DNA of 64,000 bases. It comes from Seriola aureovittata (Eukaryota > Chordata > Actinopteri > Carangiformes > Carangidae). This document shows positions 11,351-26,159 of the stretch, piece by piece. The notes under the pieces were generated by a model. The model was not told the DNA's origin. It saw nothing but the letters and a program-made list of their open reading frames with translations, and made no database searches. The position numbers and the translations under genes were made by a program. Each line of letters begins with the position of its first letter. Position 1 is the first letter of the stretch. The stretch is from assembly GCF_021018895.1 (NCBI RefSeq), contig NC_079364.1:16886885-16950884 (forward strand), given 5' to 3'.

Positions 11351-12988
11351 AGTATGTTGGTTGCTTTAATTGTTCCTCCTTTCCATAATGACGGACAAAA
11401 CTCAACATCCTATTTCTGTTTCTGTTTCTTTACTGTGTATTGATAATAGAGACTCAAACAGTGAATCTGTGTCTTTTTAGTATGAAATTCCCTCTTTGTT
11501 TTACCATCCCTCTGCCACAGCTCAGCAACGAAACACTTATTCATCCCAACGGATGACCATATCTGAACATGACTGTAACTTTGGAATATCCCCTACTTGT
11601 TTTGTCTAAGGCAGACTGAGGTCATTTTGTACAGAACAAGCTCTGTGGATTTTGCCCCCATCACTTACGAGGGACTAATGATGATTTCAATGAACATGCT
11701 GTATGAGTATATAACTACTGTTCTAAAACAGACTTATATAAAATATGAACCTTTCCTTTAACTCCTCCATTGTCAATGTGCTGTTATTGCTCTTGTACAT
11801 TTAATAGAGTGTGTACTGTGCTTGCAATACAATCATACTTATCTTTGGTTCTGATACCATCCACCATGGGAGTGTTTGCTTATTCATGTATTATTTCATT
11901 ATTATTTTATTGCCTGTGGTGATTTTACTGTGTTTTTACAGTGCAGGTTCTGTATATTATGTCCTGAGGTTTTTGTTCTATGTGAGCTCACCAAAGCACA
12001 CTCTAATCCGAAACTTTGAGATTAGAAAGTGAAACAAAATGAAGCATGTTTAGTACAGCATGCATCCTGGGAGTAGCAGAGAGGAGGACCATCTTACTGT
12101 TTGGAGCAGAAGGAGCAGAAGGAGCAGAAGGCTTCAAGGATGCAAGCCAAGGACTTTCTGTCAGTTGGCCCAGCAGCCATGACAGGAAGTCAGCCTTCAG
12201 ACTTGGTGGTCCCACTCCTACAGAAAACATGCACACCCGCCACCACCATCAGCCCAACACACTCACATCTCTTCTGTTTCTCCCTGCAGGGAATATTGAG
12301 AGATGACAGTCATGATTTACGCTGCTTCACTGAGCTCACCACAGACAGAACAGCAGTCAGCAGTTTTCCTCTGAGTGTCACCCCTGTCAGAAAAATTGAA
12401 TTGGGATCAGACCTCTCAGGAAGTGATGAGTACTCTCATGCTCACATCTGCAAGAGGATAATTTTGTGCAGATGTACAAGGTCTGAGATTTACAGCACAA
12501 CAGTCCTGCAGGTTTAGAGCAGCATTTTCACAACACTTTTGGGATTCATTAGCAGATCGAGTGTGGCAGTCTACAGAAGGCCGCTACCACCAAAAACATT
12601 TAATAGAAAATATAGTTTAGGTTTGTACTTTTCATAATTGGCTGCATCAATTTCCTTCCTGCGCTCTAGTTTCAGTTCATCTATTTCTTTTTATTCCTTT
12701 TTGTCTGTTTTGCTTATGCATTTACATGATTTGTGTCAAAACAAATTGTATAAAATATTGTAAAACATCCTGAAATTGACACTTAAATATTCATGTGGAA
12801 TTAATATATTTGAACATTAAAAAAATGTGTTCCAAAATATCAATTTAATTTCCTCTGTTGATAAATTTTTTTGCTGGAGTGGCTTTCCTACCGAATCTGT
12901 CTCTAGCTCTTTTTCTTCATCATGAATAAATATAAATGTAAAAAAAAAAGTAGAACCACAGCACATGTACAGTACGCTGCTATCACAC

Positions 12989-12994
12989 TTTATT
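12989..12994 (-). terminator. tcf12: probable tcf12 polyadenylation signal
   Basis: AATAAA on the minus strand, followed after about 20-35 bases by a GU-rich stretch (TGTACATGTGCTGTGGTT). The cleavage site would be near 12970. This is the most distal good signal below the 3'UTR exon. Confidence 0.55.
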
Positions 12995-13125
12995 AAAAAT
13001 AGAAACATATATTCATAGTACTTTTCATACAGACTACAATGGTCCACTGGCATTATTTTCAAAAATGAGTTACATACTATAAAACACTCATTTGGCCTAA
13101 ATCCACTGTAGAAATGTCTTAAAAA

Positions 13126-13150
13126 ACAAACAAACAAACAAACAAACAAA
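13126..13150. repeat. (CAAA)n microsatellite in the 3'UTR
   Basis: Six units of CAAA; in the tcf12 transcript this reads as TTTG repeats, followed by TTTC units. Confidence 0.9.
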
Positions 13151-13362
13151 AGAAAGAAAGCAAGAAACAATAAGGAACTCTAAATGAACCCCCATGTTTC
13201 TGAGCTGTCTCTACTTCATCTTTCCTGTGCCTTTTCATAAAATAACACTTTATGGAGAGGAGAAAATGTAAATATGGAGAAACAAAAGAAACAAAAACAA
13301 ACATGTTTGCTCAGTGAGAGAAATAAATGCACATACAACTGAGTTTAAAAAAAGATGGCACA

Positions 13363-13368
13363 TTTATT
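13363..13368 (-). terminator. tcf12: alternative proximal polyadenylation signal
   Basis: A second AATAAA on the minus strand with a downstream TTGTATGTGC element. It would shorten the 3'UTR by about 375 bases. Confidence 0.4.
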
Positions 13369-16049
13369 GCAACATAAATGTTATATACATTGTGTTTCTC
13401 TGTTGAAAAAGACAGAAAATTCAAATTCTCGTTGCTGCAGTTTTTTTTGATGATGTGCATCGACAATACCTTTTTCATTTGACACAAGAACAAATCTTTT
13501 ATCAATCGACAACGGACTCTGAAGAATAGGATGGAGGTCGCACTTTTAGGGATCTGGAGCTCGTACGAAGCCTTTTTAAGTACTAGACTACGAGCAACAA
13601 TTCATCTATGTTCTTGAGATGCCATTTGTAAATTTCTTGTAGTAATGGACAGGTTATGGTAAATAACCGTACATTTTACTATCTAATATAGTAAAATAAA
13701 GTAAGAAACTTTTTACTCAAAACTTTTGCTTTCAAAAATCTAGAAAGAGTAATATTTAGAATTCAAGAAATATTCTTACAGTATTATTGTATAAAAGACT
13801 AACTACAGTGAAAAATAAGCCAAATGTTTTTTTTTCTTTTGATTTTCTTTTTTTTTCATATATTATACAAGGGAAAGCATCTGGGAATACAGCAAAGTCT
13901 AACTTGGCAAACAGAGGAGCAAAGAAATATAGGAAGAACAGGAAATTTAAAAATGAAGGTAAGAGAGCAGGAAGTGGCGTACATTATACCCTCAATCAAA
14001 GTCTGCCAACATGAATACAAGCTTGTGAATACTGAAATGAAGAACAAGGCCACATTCAGTCAGAGAATACACAACAACTGTTTAGGTTTTTTTCATTGAA
14101 ACAAAGTTGTTAAATCATAAATCTTTAATGTAAACTCTTGGCGTGGCATCCTTTATTCTAATTTAAGTCCCTTTTTGTACAGAATACTCATTCTGAATGT
14201 GGCAGCCTTGTTTAAGGTGTAGATAATGATAGAAGACAATATACAAAGAAATAAATGGAATATAAAGCAAGTCTTAAGACCAAAGACTTAATAAAAGGAG
14301 AAATGTAAAGCATGCACACTGATAGGGAAAAACAAAATAAAACCATGACCAATGTCTTGAAACATAAAAGAAAAATCCTGTTAACTGCTTTTGTTCATTA
14401 TTGTGCTACAGTTGTATGATATCCATGAAATATCTAGTCTGGCTTACTGTATTGAGTATATCACGGCTTGCATGAAAACATAACTGAAAAATAACTTAGA
14501 AGTTCTCTCTGCTGACTGAAACTGGACATTGTAATGCTGGAAGTCTAAAGGAAGGACTTGTTACAACACAAATAAGCATAACTAAATTTTACTCAGAGTA
14601 ACTGTTTTTGAAATTTAATGTCTTGAGATATTAACAAAGAAAACTGGAAAAAAAAAAGTGGTATCTTCATCAGGCCAGGAGAAAGTGTGGTCGTCGTTTT
14701 TTCATTTTAAACTACTTCTTCGTTAAGCAATCTCTGATTAGCTGGTGGCAGAAAAATGACAAAAAACACAAGCCACTTCTGTGCTGACGTCAGGAGCATG
14801 TAACTGTCAGGAGGCTAAACAAAGATAAGAATCTGCAAAAATATGTCACCGCTTACATTTAACACTATATGGCAAAGGAACCGAAGGGCAGTAAAGTCCA
14901 CTTTTCCTTTCGTTAAGACACTAAAAATATGAAGGGAATGCTAAGGTTTGCAAACAGTTTGCTCTCTGTGTTTTCACTGCTCACTACAGAGGAAAAAAAG
15001 AACACAACTAAATCTGAGCTTTCAGTAAAGCTAGAGTTTGCCACTCGTCTGTCACCTATATAGACAATATTGTTGATGCTAATGTACTCGGGCCTATTAT
15101 TCCACTGGTCAGTAGTACAGAAACTGATCTAAACTATGCAGAAACAGACGTAGGTAGTTTTGGTTACAGATGTGGCCAGTGGCAGAACGAATAAAATATA
15201 AATATAAATAATATATCCTCTTTTTTTTTTTTTTTAAATGGGGTGCTTTAGTCTTTCAGATCTAACAGCTAATGATCATTTTCAGTTGGGTATAAATATC
15301 ACTCTAAACTGGCCAATAAATTAATCTCAATCTTTTCAGTGCCCAAATATTTTTCCCTTATCTTGGACTAGCCAAAGATTTAGCAGGGTGGAGTGCTCAA
15401 GTTTTAATGGTGACACTGGCAAACTATAGATCAACTGAAAAGCCACATACTTCTCTTTGAACTTACTTAACTTTCCCTTTAGACATACACTTTATAGCTC
15501 AATAACATAATAAATAGAAAAAAAAGAAACAGACAAACAAAAACAATTGCTGTTACAATGCATTCGTCAATTCAGTTTAGGCACAAGGCAATTTCCACAT
15601 ACGGTTTGAGGAGATTGCGAAGTCTCTGATTGTTCAGAAGCCACACACTTCTTGCAGACAGTGATATGTGCTGAAGATTTTTCTTTGTGGGTAGAAATTT
15701 GCAGATGGAAACTGGTCACAGGGAGCTAGATGCTTGGCTCTACCTCAGTCTTAGGATTGGATTGTGTTAGTCTTGTGGTTTTGCTTCGAGTGGTCTGTCT
15801 CCTCCAATTGGTGTCACAAAATGTGAGTCCTGTCTGTCACTGGGAAGCAAGGTCACCAACTCAAAACGGGACAGAAATGATCTGCATCACTTTGATCTGG
15901 AGAGAGGTGAGGAGAAATACACCGATCAGAGGTGAACATCAATAATTACACAAAATAATTTCCATCTGTACTTTCGGTTTGAGATTATAACACATTAATA
16001 CTTTCAAAGCTCCATCACTACTCTTTCACATATTTATAGAAAATTTTCC

Positions 16050-16275
16050 TCAATGCATTAGTCGATCAACATAACAATTAATCTGCAACTAATTGATTAA
16101 TCACTTAAGTCACTAATTGTACCAACCATAAGAGAAAGCCATATGTTAAAAATTAGTTTTCAGAAAAGACAAAAGAAGATACAAACTTGCCTGCCTCATA
16201 TCCAAAGATGATTGATTAATTAATTATTTGAGACAATAATCCTCAGGTTAATCAATATTGAAAGTAAAGGTTAGT
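16050..16275. mobile_element. degraded hAT-type MITE
   Basis: The stretch has AGTCGATCAAC, GCAACTAATTGATTAATCA, GATTAATTAATTATTTGAGA and a terminal GGTTAGTTGCAG, which resemble the ends of the abundant percomorph non-autonomous element rich in ATTAATCGATTA motifs and ending in GTTGCAG. It lies between the 3'UTR exon and the last coding exon, ending some 20 bases below the exon. Confidence 0.55.
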
Positions 16276-16304
16276 TGCAGGAAGTGGGAGTACCTGTCTG
16301 CTGC

Positions 16305-16447
16305 TCAAAGGTGGCCCATGGGGTTGGATGTGTCAGTCAGGCCTGGATGGACTCCTGTGTGGCCTTGCTGGGCGTCACTGGAGCCCCCAGACACTTTTTC
16401 CTCCTCCCTTCTCTTAAGGCAGGCTGCTTTGGGGTTCAAATTCCGCT
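16305..16447 (-). CDS. tcf12: tcf12 last coding exon (C-terminus)
   Basis: The exon spans 16294-16447; the CDS ends at TGA (16305-16307). It completes the glutamate codon split at the bHLH exon donor and reads [20 protein letters not shown], the invariant E-protein segment following helix 2, then ends NPMGHL, close to the NPMGHM end of mammalian TCF12. After the stop, 11 bases remain before a CAG|GTACTC donor, so the remaining 3'UTR is on another exon. Because the stop lies within 50 bases of that junction, the normal transcript should not trigger nonsense-mediated decay. Confidence 0.96.
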
Positions 16448-16656
16448 CTGTAGTTTCAGAGAGACAAGAATCAAACTTTTGCGTCGCATTTCTTTGAACA
16501 CAAAACGTGAGAGCTTTGACCTGTTCATTTCCTTTACGGAGAGGATGTGATGCAAAAATGAAATTACCATGTGCAGGAATATCATGTGAAAATATATTAC
16601 ACGTTTCTGAAGAATCAATATTGATTTGATGTGACGTAGCATTGACATTTCAGTTA

Positions 16657-16965
<309 letters not shown>

Positions 16966-17143
16966 TCACTTTTTTTTACTATCACAAAGTCGGGGCTACT
17001 GCTCAGGCATAACCACAAGGCCTGCTCTGAACAATTTTCAGTTCAAATAATTATTTTTCTCACACCTAACCAAACACCAGTTAAACTAAGTTGTTTCACT
17101 TTTGGGAAACATTTTGTGTGTTTGTGTGTCAACATGTTCATAC

Positions 17144-17306
17144 CTTGTGCGTGTGCCTGCTCTGGGTGTCTTCATATCTCTTTTATCGCTCTCGTCATCA
17201 GACTTGTCATCTGTGGAGAGGCTGTCGTGCATGTCGTCCTTGTCCTGTTTCTCCACCTTCAGCTCCAGGGTGCTAGGCAACTGGCTAGCCAGGCCTGCAG
17301 CAAGAC
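17144..17306 (-). CDS. tcf12: tcf12 exon 17, acidic linker before the bHLH
   Basis: The exon begins by completing a glycine codon and reads GLAAGLASQLPSTLELKVEK, then a serine/aspartate-rich region DDKSDDESDKRDMKTPRAGT. Mammalian TCF12 has [22 protein letters not shown] here. The serine at the 3' junction is split AG|T. The segment is a disordered acidic linker that in E proteins carries phosphorylation and sumoylation-type sites; whether these are used in fish is not visible. Acceptor TTAACAG, donor GTATGA. Confidence 0.93.
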
Positions 17307-17412
17307 CTGTTAAAGACAATGTAAACATAACGGTAAGACATATAAAATAAGCTGACCCATGTCCACATCAAATTGTGTCAACTGTACAATAAGACCGTGG
17401 GGTTCACCAGAC

Positions 17413-17527
17413 CTCTGAATGTTTCCACTGCGTGGTTGAGTTCTGCGCTGGATGTGGAGCCGGCACTGGGCAGTCCTCCATGGCTGTTGTTCAGGCTGGC
17501 AGCATCGTCAGCGTGGGCACCACCCTG
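17413..17527 (-). CDS. tcf12: tcf12 exon 16, with tandem acceptor
   Basis: The exon encodes GGAHADDAASLNNSHGGLPS and continues AGSTSSAELNHAVETFRG, aligning with VGTHREDSVSLNGNHS...DLNHKTQENYRG in mammals. The acceptor is TTGCAGCAG, so splicing at the first AG (exon start 17527) adds a glutamine and at the second (start 17524) does not; the second gives the mammalian length. Donor GTCTGG is weak at +4. Disordered, serine-rich region in the repression/linker part of the protein. Confidence 0.93.
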
Positions 17528-18289
17528 CTGCAACACAGACAGGAAGGACATGTGAAGAAAGGAAGCAGACACTCTCTGGAGAAGGTACATAAAGCATTTC
17601 TTTTGACCAAAAGAGGAGCACAAATGCAAGATCCAGTGGTTCTAAACAGAAGAAATAATCACGGCGAGTAGTCATCAGTGAGTTGAGGTCCATCAACACA
17701 GGTCAAGGATTTAAAAATGATTTTTTTTTTTTTTTACTTTCAATATTAAATTCTAGCTAATGGCTTTTGAAATGTTGATGAAATTTTGATTGGATGCTAT
17801 TTGCAGTCTGTGTATATTGAAGGATTTAACTATTCATATGAAATGTCCAGGGCCTAATGAGTACTTTAAATCTATCAGTCCCGACACTGGGGGGTGCTTT
17901 GGTGATTTGTTTCATAGCAGCATGTTGTAGGGTGCACGATCAAGGGTGGAAAACACAAAATAAAAGCAAATAAAAGACACCTGTGTGATAATATATTCAA
18001 AACCAACTTACTTTATGACACAATATGAAAACCTCTTTATTTGTCCTGTTTATGTTATATTATACTTCGCTGCTGTGTCAGTCTCATTCTTAGCTCTCTG
18101 TAACCACAACTGAGAACACGTCTGTTTCTCATGTCTGAAATGAGACGAATCCGTCTGTGTTCTGTTTTAAAAGATGTCAAGCTGAACCCACTCAACAGTC
18201 CGACAATTTGCTTTTTCATTTTGTTCATATTCATAACATAAAAACGGTCAGCTCCCACCACATTGTACCACAAAGTCCCTCCTTCTTGA

Positions 18290-18800
18290 GGTTTACCACA
18301 TGTTCTCCAGCTATTTGATTTCCCTTCTGAGAACCAGGGAAAGGCGGGGAAATCGTCACTGAGGGTGGAGGGTATCTCCCCCTTTTCTTATGGAATGTGA
18401 TCCTCGGTCACTGTTGGCCTCTGTTAACCCCGCCGCCCCGAAACCCTCCCCTTCCTCAGCGCTACGCTAATCTTTGCTGTGCACTCAACAGGTGTCCAAA
18501 CAACTCTTTGTCTGGAGGAGGAGGAGGGAAGCCGGAGTTCTGGCAAGAAAAGAACGCTGCCATTTTCATGGCTGGGCCTGATTACCATACAGCTGAGGAC
18601 CTCTATTTGGGTGGAGGCCGCGGGTTCAGACACACGTTTCCAACGATTCAGATTTCCTGGGTTGTTAAAAAGAAGTGATGAAAAGGGGAGGAAGGGGGTA
18701 GAGGGTGGGGTGTCAGCCAGAGTAAAAAGCCTGTGGCTGTGCCGTGCCGAGGCTGGTGAGCCCTGGCTGAGGGGACCTCTTCCCACACAGGAAGTGCCGT
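18290..18800. promoter_or_regulatory. GC-rich intronic block, candidate enhancer
   Basis: Its base composition clearly departs from the AT-rich intron around it. It contains CAGGTG (18489) and CAGCTG (near 18590) E-boxes, a CCGCCGCCCC stretch, purine-rich GGAGGAGGAGG runs and a GCTGCCATTTTCATGG segment with a YY1-like core. No frame across it resembles a protein. Function is inferred from composition and motifs only. Confidence 0.35.
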
Positions 18801-19311
18801 GTTAGTGCAGACACAGTATGTTCTATCTCACAGTCGCAGTCGGTCAACATCACTGCCACAACCCAGCTCTCTGTAACAAATACATCAAACTGAGCTCTTC
18901 TGACAACCACAGAAAAATTCTTGTTTGGGGACATAACAAGCTACTCTGAAAGATCCAACAGTTTGAGCATCAAAGTGAAAACAACCAGAGACAGAAAACA
19001 CACTGCCCTAAAACAAACTAAAACCTTTAACTGCTTTTAAAATAAATTAATGTTGCCAAAGGAGATCTGAGATCATAGACGAGAGAGGGACGTAAAAAAT
19101 CCTGATAAAAATACGGTGAAGCTTTGATGATCATGCCAACATTGTGAAATGTTCTTGGTGAAGAATAAACACTAAGATGTCAGTCTTAATCAAAACGTGA
19201 AACAAATTGTTTTTTTATTCTTACTTTTTGTTGCACTAAATTTCAGCTGTGCATCAGGAGGAAAAGTTTTTTATTTAATGTCTTTGTGTCTGTGGGTATT
19301 TGGGGAGTTGT

Positions 19312-19512
19312 CACTAGAGTGACAATTAGTCGATTAATCAATTAGATGACAGAATTATCAACAGTCATCCGCTGAGTAATGTTGGACAACACAAGTAATA
19401 TGAAGACGTCATCATAGGCTTGAGGACCCTGTAATATTTCACTCATTTCTGACATTTTACAGTCTAAGCAATTAATTGATAATGAACATAATTGTTAGTT
19501 ACAACCCTAAGC
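19312..19512. mobile_element. degraded hAT-type MITE
   Basis: Starts near CTAGAGTGACAATTAGTCGA and ends near TGTTAGTTACAACCCTAA, with ATTTCTGACATTTTACAG inside; these match the pattern of the common percomorph ATTAATCGATTA element (TIR ending in TTGCAGCCCTA). It is more diverged than an active family member would be. Confidence 0.55.
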
Positions 19513-20454
19513 AGTACAAATAAAATGTTTTTTGTACTGTTACTCACTGTTGATCCAATTAAAAAAAAAATTGATAGATTGATAAATATTGATCAAATTT
19601 ATATAATATCAATTTGTAAAATTCGAAACAATTTAATTTAATTCAATATGTGAATTGTAAAGATTGGCTTCTAGAAAACCAGATGGATCTCAGCTCTGTA
19701 TCTGAAGGTATTATTTAATTTAACCATTGCTAAATATAATTTTCATCAGATGAACAGGACTTACAATGAGGGAAACACTAAAATCTAAATCATAAAACAT
19801 ATAGTTGAATGTGTTCATCTTTCAGTTTTAAGTAATCTGAACCCCTACCCATATTAAAACTGCAACAGCAGTTTTTTTATTGTATTTGACCCAAATTATT
19901 TCCAAACACCTCCGGATTACAGTTGAACGAGTCGCCCCATTTTAATTTCCACTGCAGATGTGTTCAAATCTCTTGGTTCTTTAAAATGAAATACCTCGGA
20001 TGGAGGATGGGTGAACACATCATGATTTATACTGAGACCTGCATTCCCTTGTGTCTCAAGAGGCTTCGACTTTAACTCTAAAAGGAGTGCAACACACAAA
20101 CACTTTCTGCACCAAAGAACAACTTCACTCCATTACGCCTGTTTTTCTCATTTCTCTTTCACCCTTGTGTATACAGCCACTCTCAAGAGGAGGGTGAGCT
20201 TTCGGCCAGCCATTACACTTATGGAAAATATGTCAGGATAAATTCAACTGTTCATGTGTGGAAAATGTCTAGTTTTTACACATGGCAGCGGACCTGTTTC
20301 GAACAGGTGGGCGAGGCTTCGTCTGTGGAGAAGCTTGAAAAACAACTTACAGTATAGGAATCGACCAAAGAAATGTGTTTTCCCCCTCACTTTCTGCAAC
20401 ATCCTAAACATATAAAACACTTGAGGCCTAAATACTTATGTGAAGTTCTCATAC

Positions 20455-20646
20455 CATAGCTGCTGTCCGACTCGGAACCAATGCAGATGCAGGGAAGTTT
20501 GCTCCAATGGCTGCTATTGGCCCATTTTGTGCCTGTCCCAGCAGACTGTGTATGTCGCTGGGCAGACTGGCCGTGGAGCCCACTGCATGGTTCCTCAGAA
20601 CAAGGATTGCATCATCCAATCTGTCCAGACGATCCTCCATTCGAGA
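20455..20646 (-). CDS. tcf12: tcf12 exon 15
   Basis: A phase 0-0 exon of 64 codons. It reads [20 protein letters not shown], then [18 protein letters not shown], very close to [23 protein letters not shown]...SDIHSLLG in mammals. The short amphipathic helix [12 protein letters not shown] is a hallmark of E proteins. The mammalian exon starts with an extra glutamine that is absent here because the acceptor reads CTCCCAG|TCT with no second AG. Confidence 0.97.
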
Positions 20647-23155
<2,509 letters not shown>

Positions 23156-23229
23156 CAGTGAGTGAAGGGAGTTCTCATAATTTGGAGAGGATGGGGTATG
23201 TCCACTTGTGCGGGGCCACTGGTTGGTAC
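23156..23229 (-). CDS. tcf12: tcf12 exon 14
   Basis: The exon completes a glycine codon (G|GT) and encodes [20 protein letters not shown] then LHSL. Mammalian TCF12 has [24 protein letters not shown]. Acceptor CGTCAG, donor GTAAGC. Phase 1 to 0, which fits both neighbours. Confidence 0.95.
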
Positions 23230-25404
23230 CTGACGAGAGACAGAAGAGATGTAGCGGAGGTCAACGTCAGAAATCCTTTGATTCAGTTACATATCAACAT
23301 GGCTGATAGCTGTATCCTGCCCCACTGGGTACACCGATACAAAAACTGACACACACAAAACACCACGCAGACACTGACATCCTGATTTTCTGGTTTCTTG
23401 TTGTTCTATATGAGATATTTTTATCTTTCAGGGCTCGACTGCATCACTTCCTGATGGCTGGACTGCATCCTGACACATGAGCCAGCGTAGAGTTCATCTA
23501 ACGCCCACTTCCACCCTGAAATGTTCACTGCATCTGCACATTAATAAGCATAGCTGTGAGAGGCTGGAGAACAATATGAGCACTGACAAATCTGATTTTT
23601 AACACTAATTTTTCTTCACACTTCCTTTACCCTGGAAACGTTGAGGCTCTAGAAAACACATCAGAGTGATCAGAAATGAAGTGTGGTTCAACAGGGTTTC
23701 GGCACATGGCCTTGATCAGGGTTTTTGATGAAGGAAATATGCCAAGCATCTGGGTTCAATCAAGCTCTTCCCATTCCACCATGTTAGCTAGCATTGCTGA
23801 GTTATCTTCCTTATTAGTTTTTTGTGAGTCAAACACCTTTTGACTGGTGATGTAGCGGCTGTACAGTCAGTTTGTCCTCATATATTTCACAAAATTCAGG
23901 TCTGGAAACATCTGAGTACCATTGCATCATTTATACTAATTTATCCAATAAAGACAAATCTACTTTGGCACACACATGAAAAACCATATAATTCAATCAT
24001 GTAAACTAAATACAGAGAAATTTAAGATACTCTGTACTAGAGATTACAATTTACCTTTGGCTGGAAGAATTTCACAGTGGATTATATATATTTATTTTTA
24101 GCCCAAAAAAAGGAAAGTACAGGAAAGCAAATCAAGCTGATTTGATCTGGTGTAAATTAGAGCAAAGGAAAAGGAATCCACATCTGCTCATCACATTTCC
24201 AGCTCCAGCACAATATTGCTCTCTGTCCTCTTTCTGAATCACAATCATCTAACTAACCTGCCTGCCATGTGCAACAGGAGGCAATGCATTATACAATCAA
24301 ATAACCGTAATGGAATTTGACAATAATGAACCTTTCCCTGTAATTTACAAGATAGGATGTCTGTGGGCAATTCCAGCTCAGAGCTCTCAGTGCTCTTCTG
24401 GTGTCCATTATGGTGGAAGGAAACCAAACCCAGCCTACATCCTGGTAAATGGAGCCCACTGTGGTACCATCCACAGATGGAGACTGTGTTTTGGTTATCT
24501 ATAATTTAGTGTGATTCTAAAATCTCATTTTGGGTACTGTACTCCACTTCTTAAGGCAAAGAAAAATGTAGACCAGGATGAGGGGAATCATTTATAGCAG
24601 AGGGGCCTGGGGAATGTTGAATGGGATCAAATTTTATTTATTGTTAATAAGAAGAGTTGTTTGAAAGCTACACAGTGTAGAAAGGCGTTCTGAGTCTCAA
24701 CAGTGAGGAGACTAGCAAAACCACTAATTGTTCAGTGTCTGTTTTCACGAATCAAGGCTTATGTGGTCGGCTCAAATACTCTGTCAAACACTGAGTGCAA
24801 CCGCATGCGACAGAGAGAAAGCGAGAGACAGCAAGACAACTAATATTTTTTACAAACGCAAAATCACACCTCCCCTAAGCTCAGGAAACACTAAAATAAG
24901 TTTCCATTGATTCATTCGAATGAAATATCTCACTAAACCTCTGTGATCTTCGATACTTTAGTTTTCACGTTTCCTTGCACACATAGTCCTGGAAAAAGCA
25001 GACTTTAATTAACAGGCTATTAAAAGTGACTTTGGAAGAGGAAATGAAAAAGTCTGTGTTCTGCCTCAGCTTTCTCCCAGGTGAGTGAGACAGATACTCC
25101 ACATGAGCCTCTGCTGGCTGGCGGCTATGAAAAATTAGCCTGGGGCTTTGGTCCCCACGTGCACCAGAGAGGGCTAATTGAACAAACCCGTCTTGAATAA
25201 TGTGCTGTATATTGGTGTAATCCTAATGATGAATGGATTTCGTGGCTAACATCAACAGCGAGCCAAATTTTGTGCCAATTTCAAAGTATCGTTCTTTTTC
25301 TAACCCCAGAAGCATAATACGGGTGAATAATTAGTGAAACACCATCCACTTCCTACAATTCCACATGTATTTGTTTTGCAGTAGTGTTATTTATAATAAT
25401 AATA

Positions 25405-25409
<5 letters not shown>

Positions 25410-25448
<39 letters not shown>
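25410..25448. repeat. (AT)n microsatellite
   Basis: About 19 AT units with imperfect AAT-type flanks. Confidence 0.95.
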
Positions 25449-25449
<1 letters not shown>

Positions 25450-26116
25450 CATTAATAAAAAAAATAAACACTGAACTTTTTTATATTCTTTTTCGATCAA
25501 TCAAACATATTATATTATTACATTATAAAAAAGTCATAAATACCATTGTTATGCTGCAAGGTGTGGCATGCTGTACTGTAAATAGGTCAAGAGGGGGATC
25601 TCCCTATGTGAGGCCATCATAGTTCTCCTCATCAGCTGAGTCACAGCCACCCTCCTTCACCCACTGGCAGATAAACAAGGCCTTTTGCTGCCTGGTCTGT
25701 GTGTGTGTGTTGGAGGGAACAGCTGTCCATAGGGCAGGGCAACAGCTGAGGATGAGGGGGGGATACATAGAGACAGCTGTCGCCACTCCATTACCACACA
25801 TGACAAAACTGCCCACTAAAACAACACACTGGGCTTTCCCTTACTGTCTCCCCTCATTTGCTTTCCATTACTCTCTCACCTCTGTCAACATGTCTGAAAA
25901 CCTGTATTCTTCTTATACACATCTTTTTTTAATGTACTTAAAAGCCCAGTATCTTACTAACAGGGGACCTCGTTTAGGTGTTCTCTCAGCTGTATGGGTT
26001 GGAAGGCATAAGAGATTCAGAAAGAGGCTTGTCTGTCCATCCCCAAAAATCAGCCTGACATAGAAACACAAACTGCCAAGCACATGTCTGGAAAACAGGA
26101 TTATATTACATTAAAA

Positions 26117-26159
26117 CCACCCCCCACACCCCCACCCCACGCCCCCACACCCCCACCCC
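26117..26159. repeat. C-rich minisatellite-like tract, G-quadruplex motif on minus strand
   Basis: Six runs of four to six C separated by ACA, A or ACG. On the minus strand, which is the tcf12 RNA strand, this is six G-runs and meets the four-run G-quadruplex pattern with short loops. Confidence 0.85.

Larger units (their letters stand above)
9051..12969. other. intergenic region between tcf12 and cgnl1
   Basis: About 3.9 kb between the likely tcf12 polyadenylation site and the cgnl1 promoter. It holds AAT and GTT microsatellites (10138-10150, 10199-10220) and LINE remnants near 10.6-11.35 kb. A small GGAGCAGAA triplet-type repeat occurs at 12101-12130. The plus-strand open frame 12101-12517 shows no domain or family resemblance and I do not call it a gene. 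Confidence 0.7.
12970..15896 (-). other. tcf12: tcf12 3'UTR exon
   Basis: A pyrimidine-rich acceptor (CTCCTCACCTCTCTCCAG) ends at 15897, matching the donor just after the stop codon at 16294. E-protein genes are known to carry a separate last exon that is wholly non-coding. The 2.9 kb that follow are AT-rich, have no long conserved frame, and end at polyadenylation signals at 13363 and 12989. It includes poly-T and CAAA tracts. Only the acceptor is well supported; the 3' end is inferred. Confidence 0.65.
17528..20454 (-). other. tcf12: tcf12 intron
   Basis: A 2.9-kb intron. It contains a GC-rich, E-box-bearing block (18290-18800, listed separately) and a degraded hAT-type MITE (19312-19512). 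No other exon is evident. Confidence 0.8.

Noticed and set aside
12101..12517. 138-codon plus-strand frame in the intergenic region
   Set aside because: No domain, starts in a GGAGCAGAA triplet repeat, and shows no splice or promoter context; looks like a chance frame.
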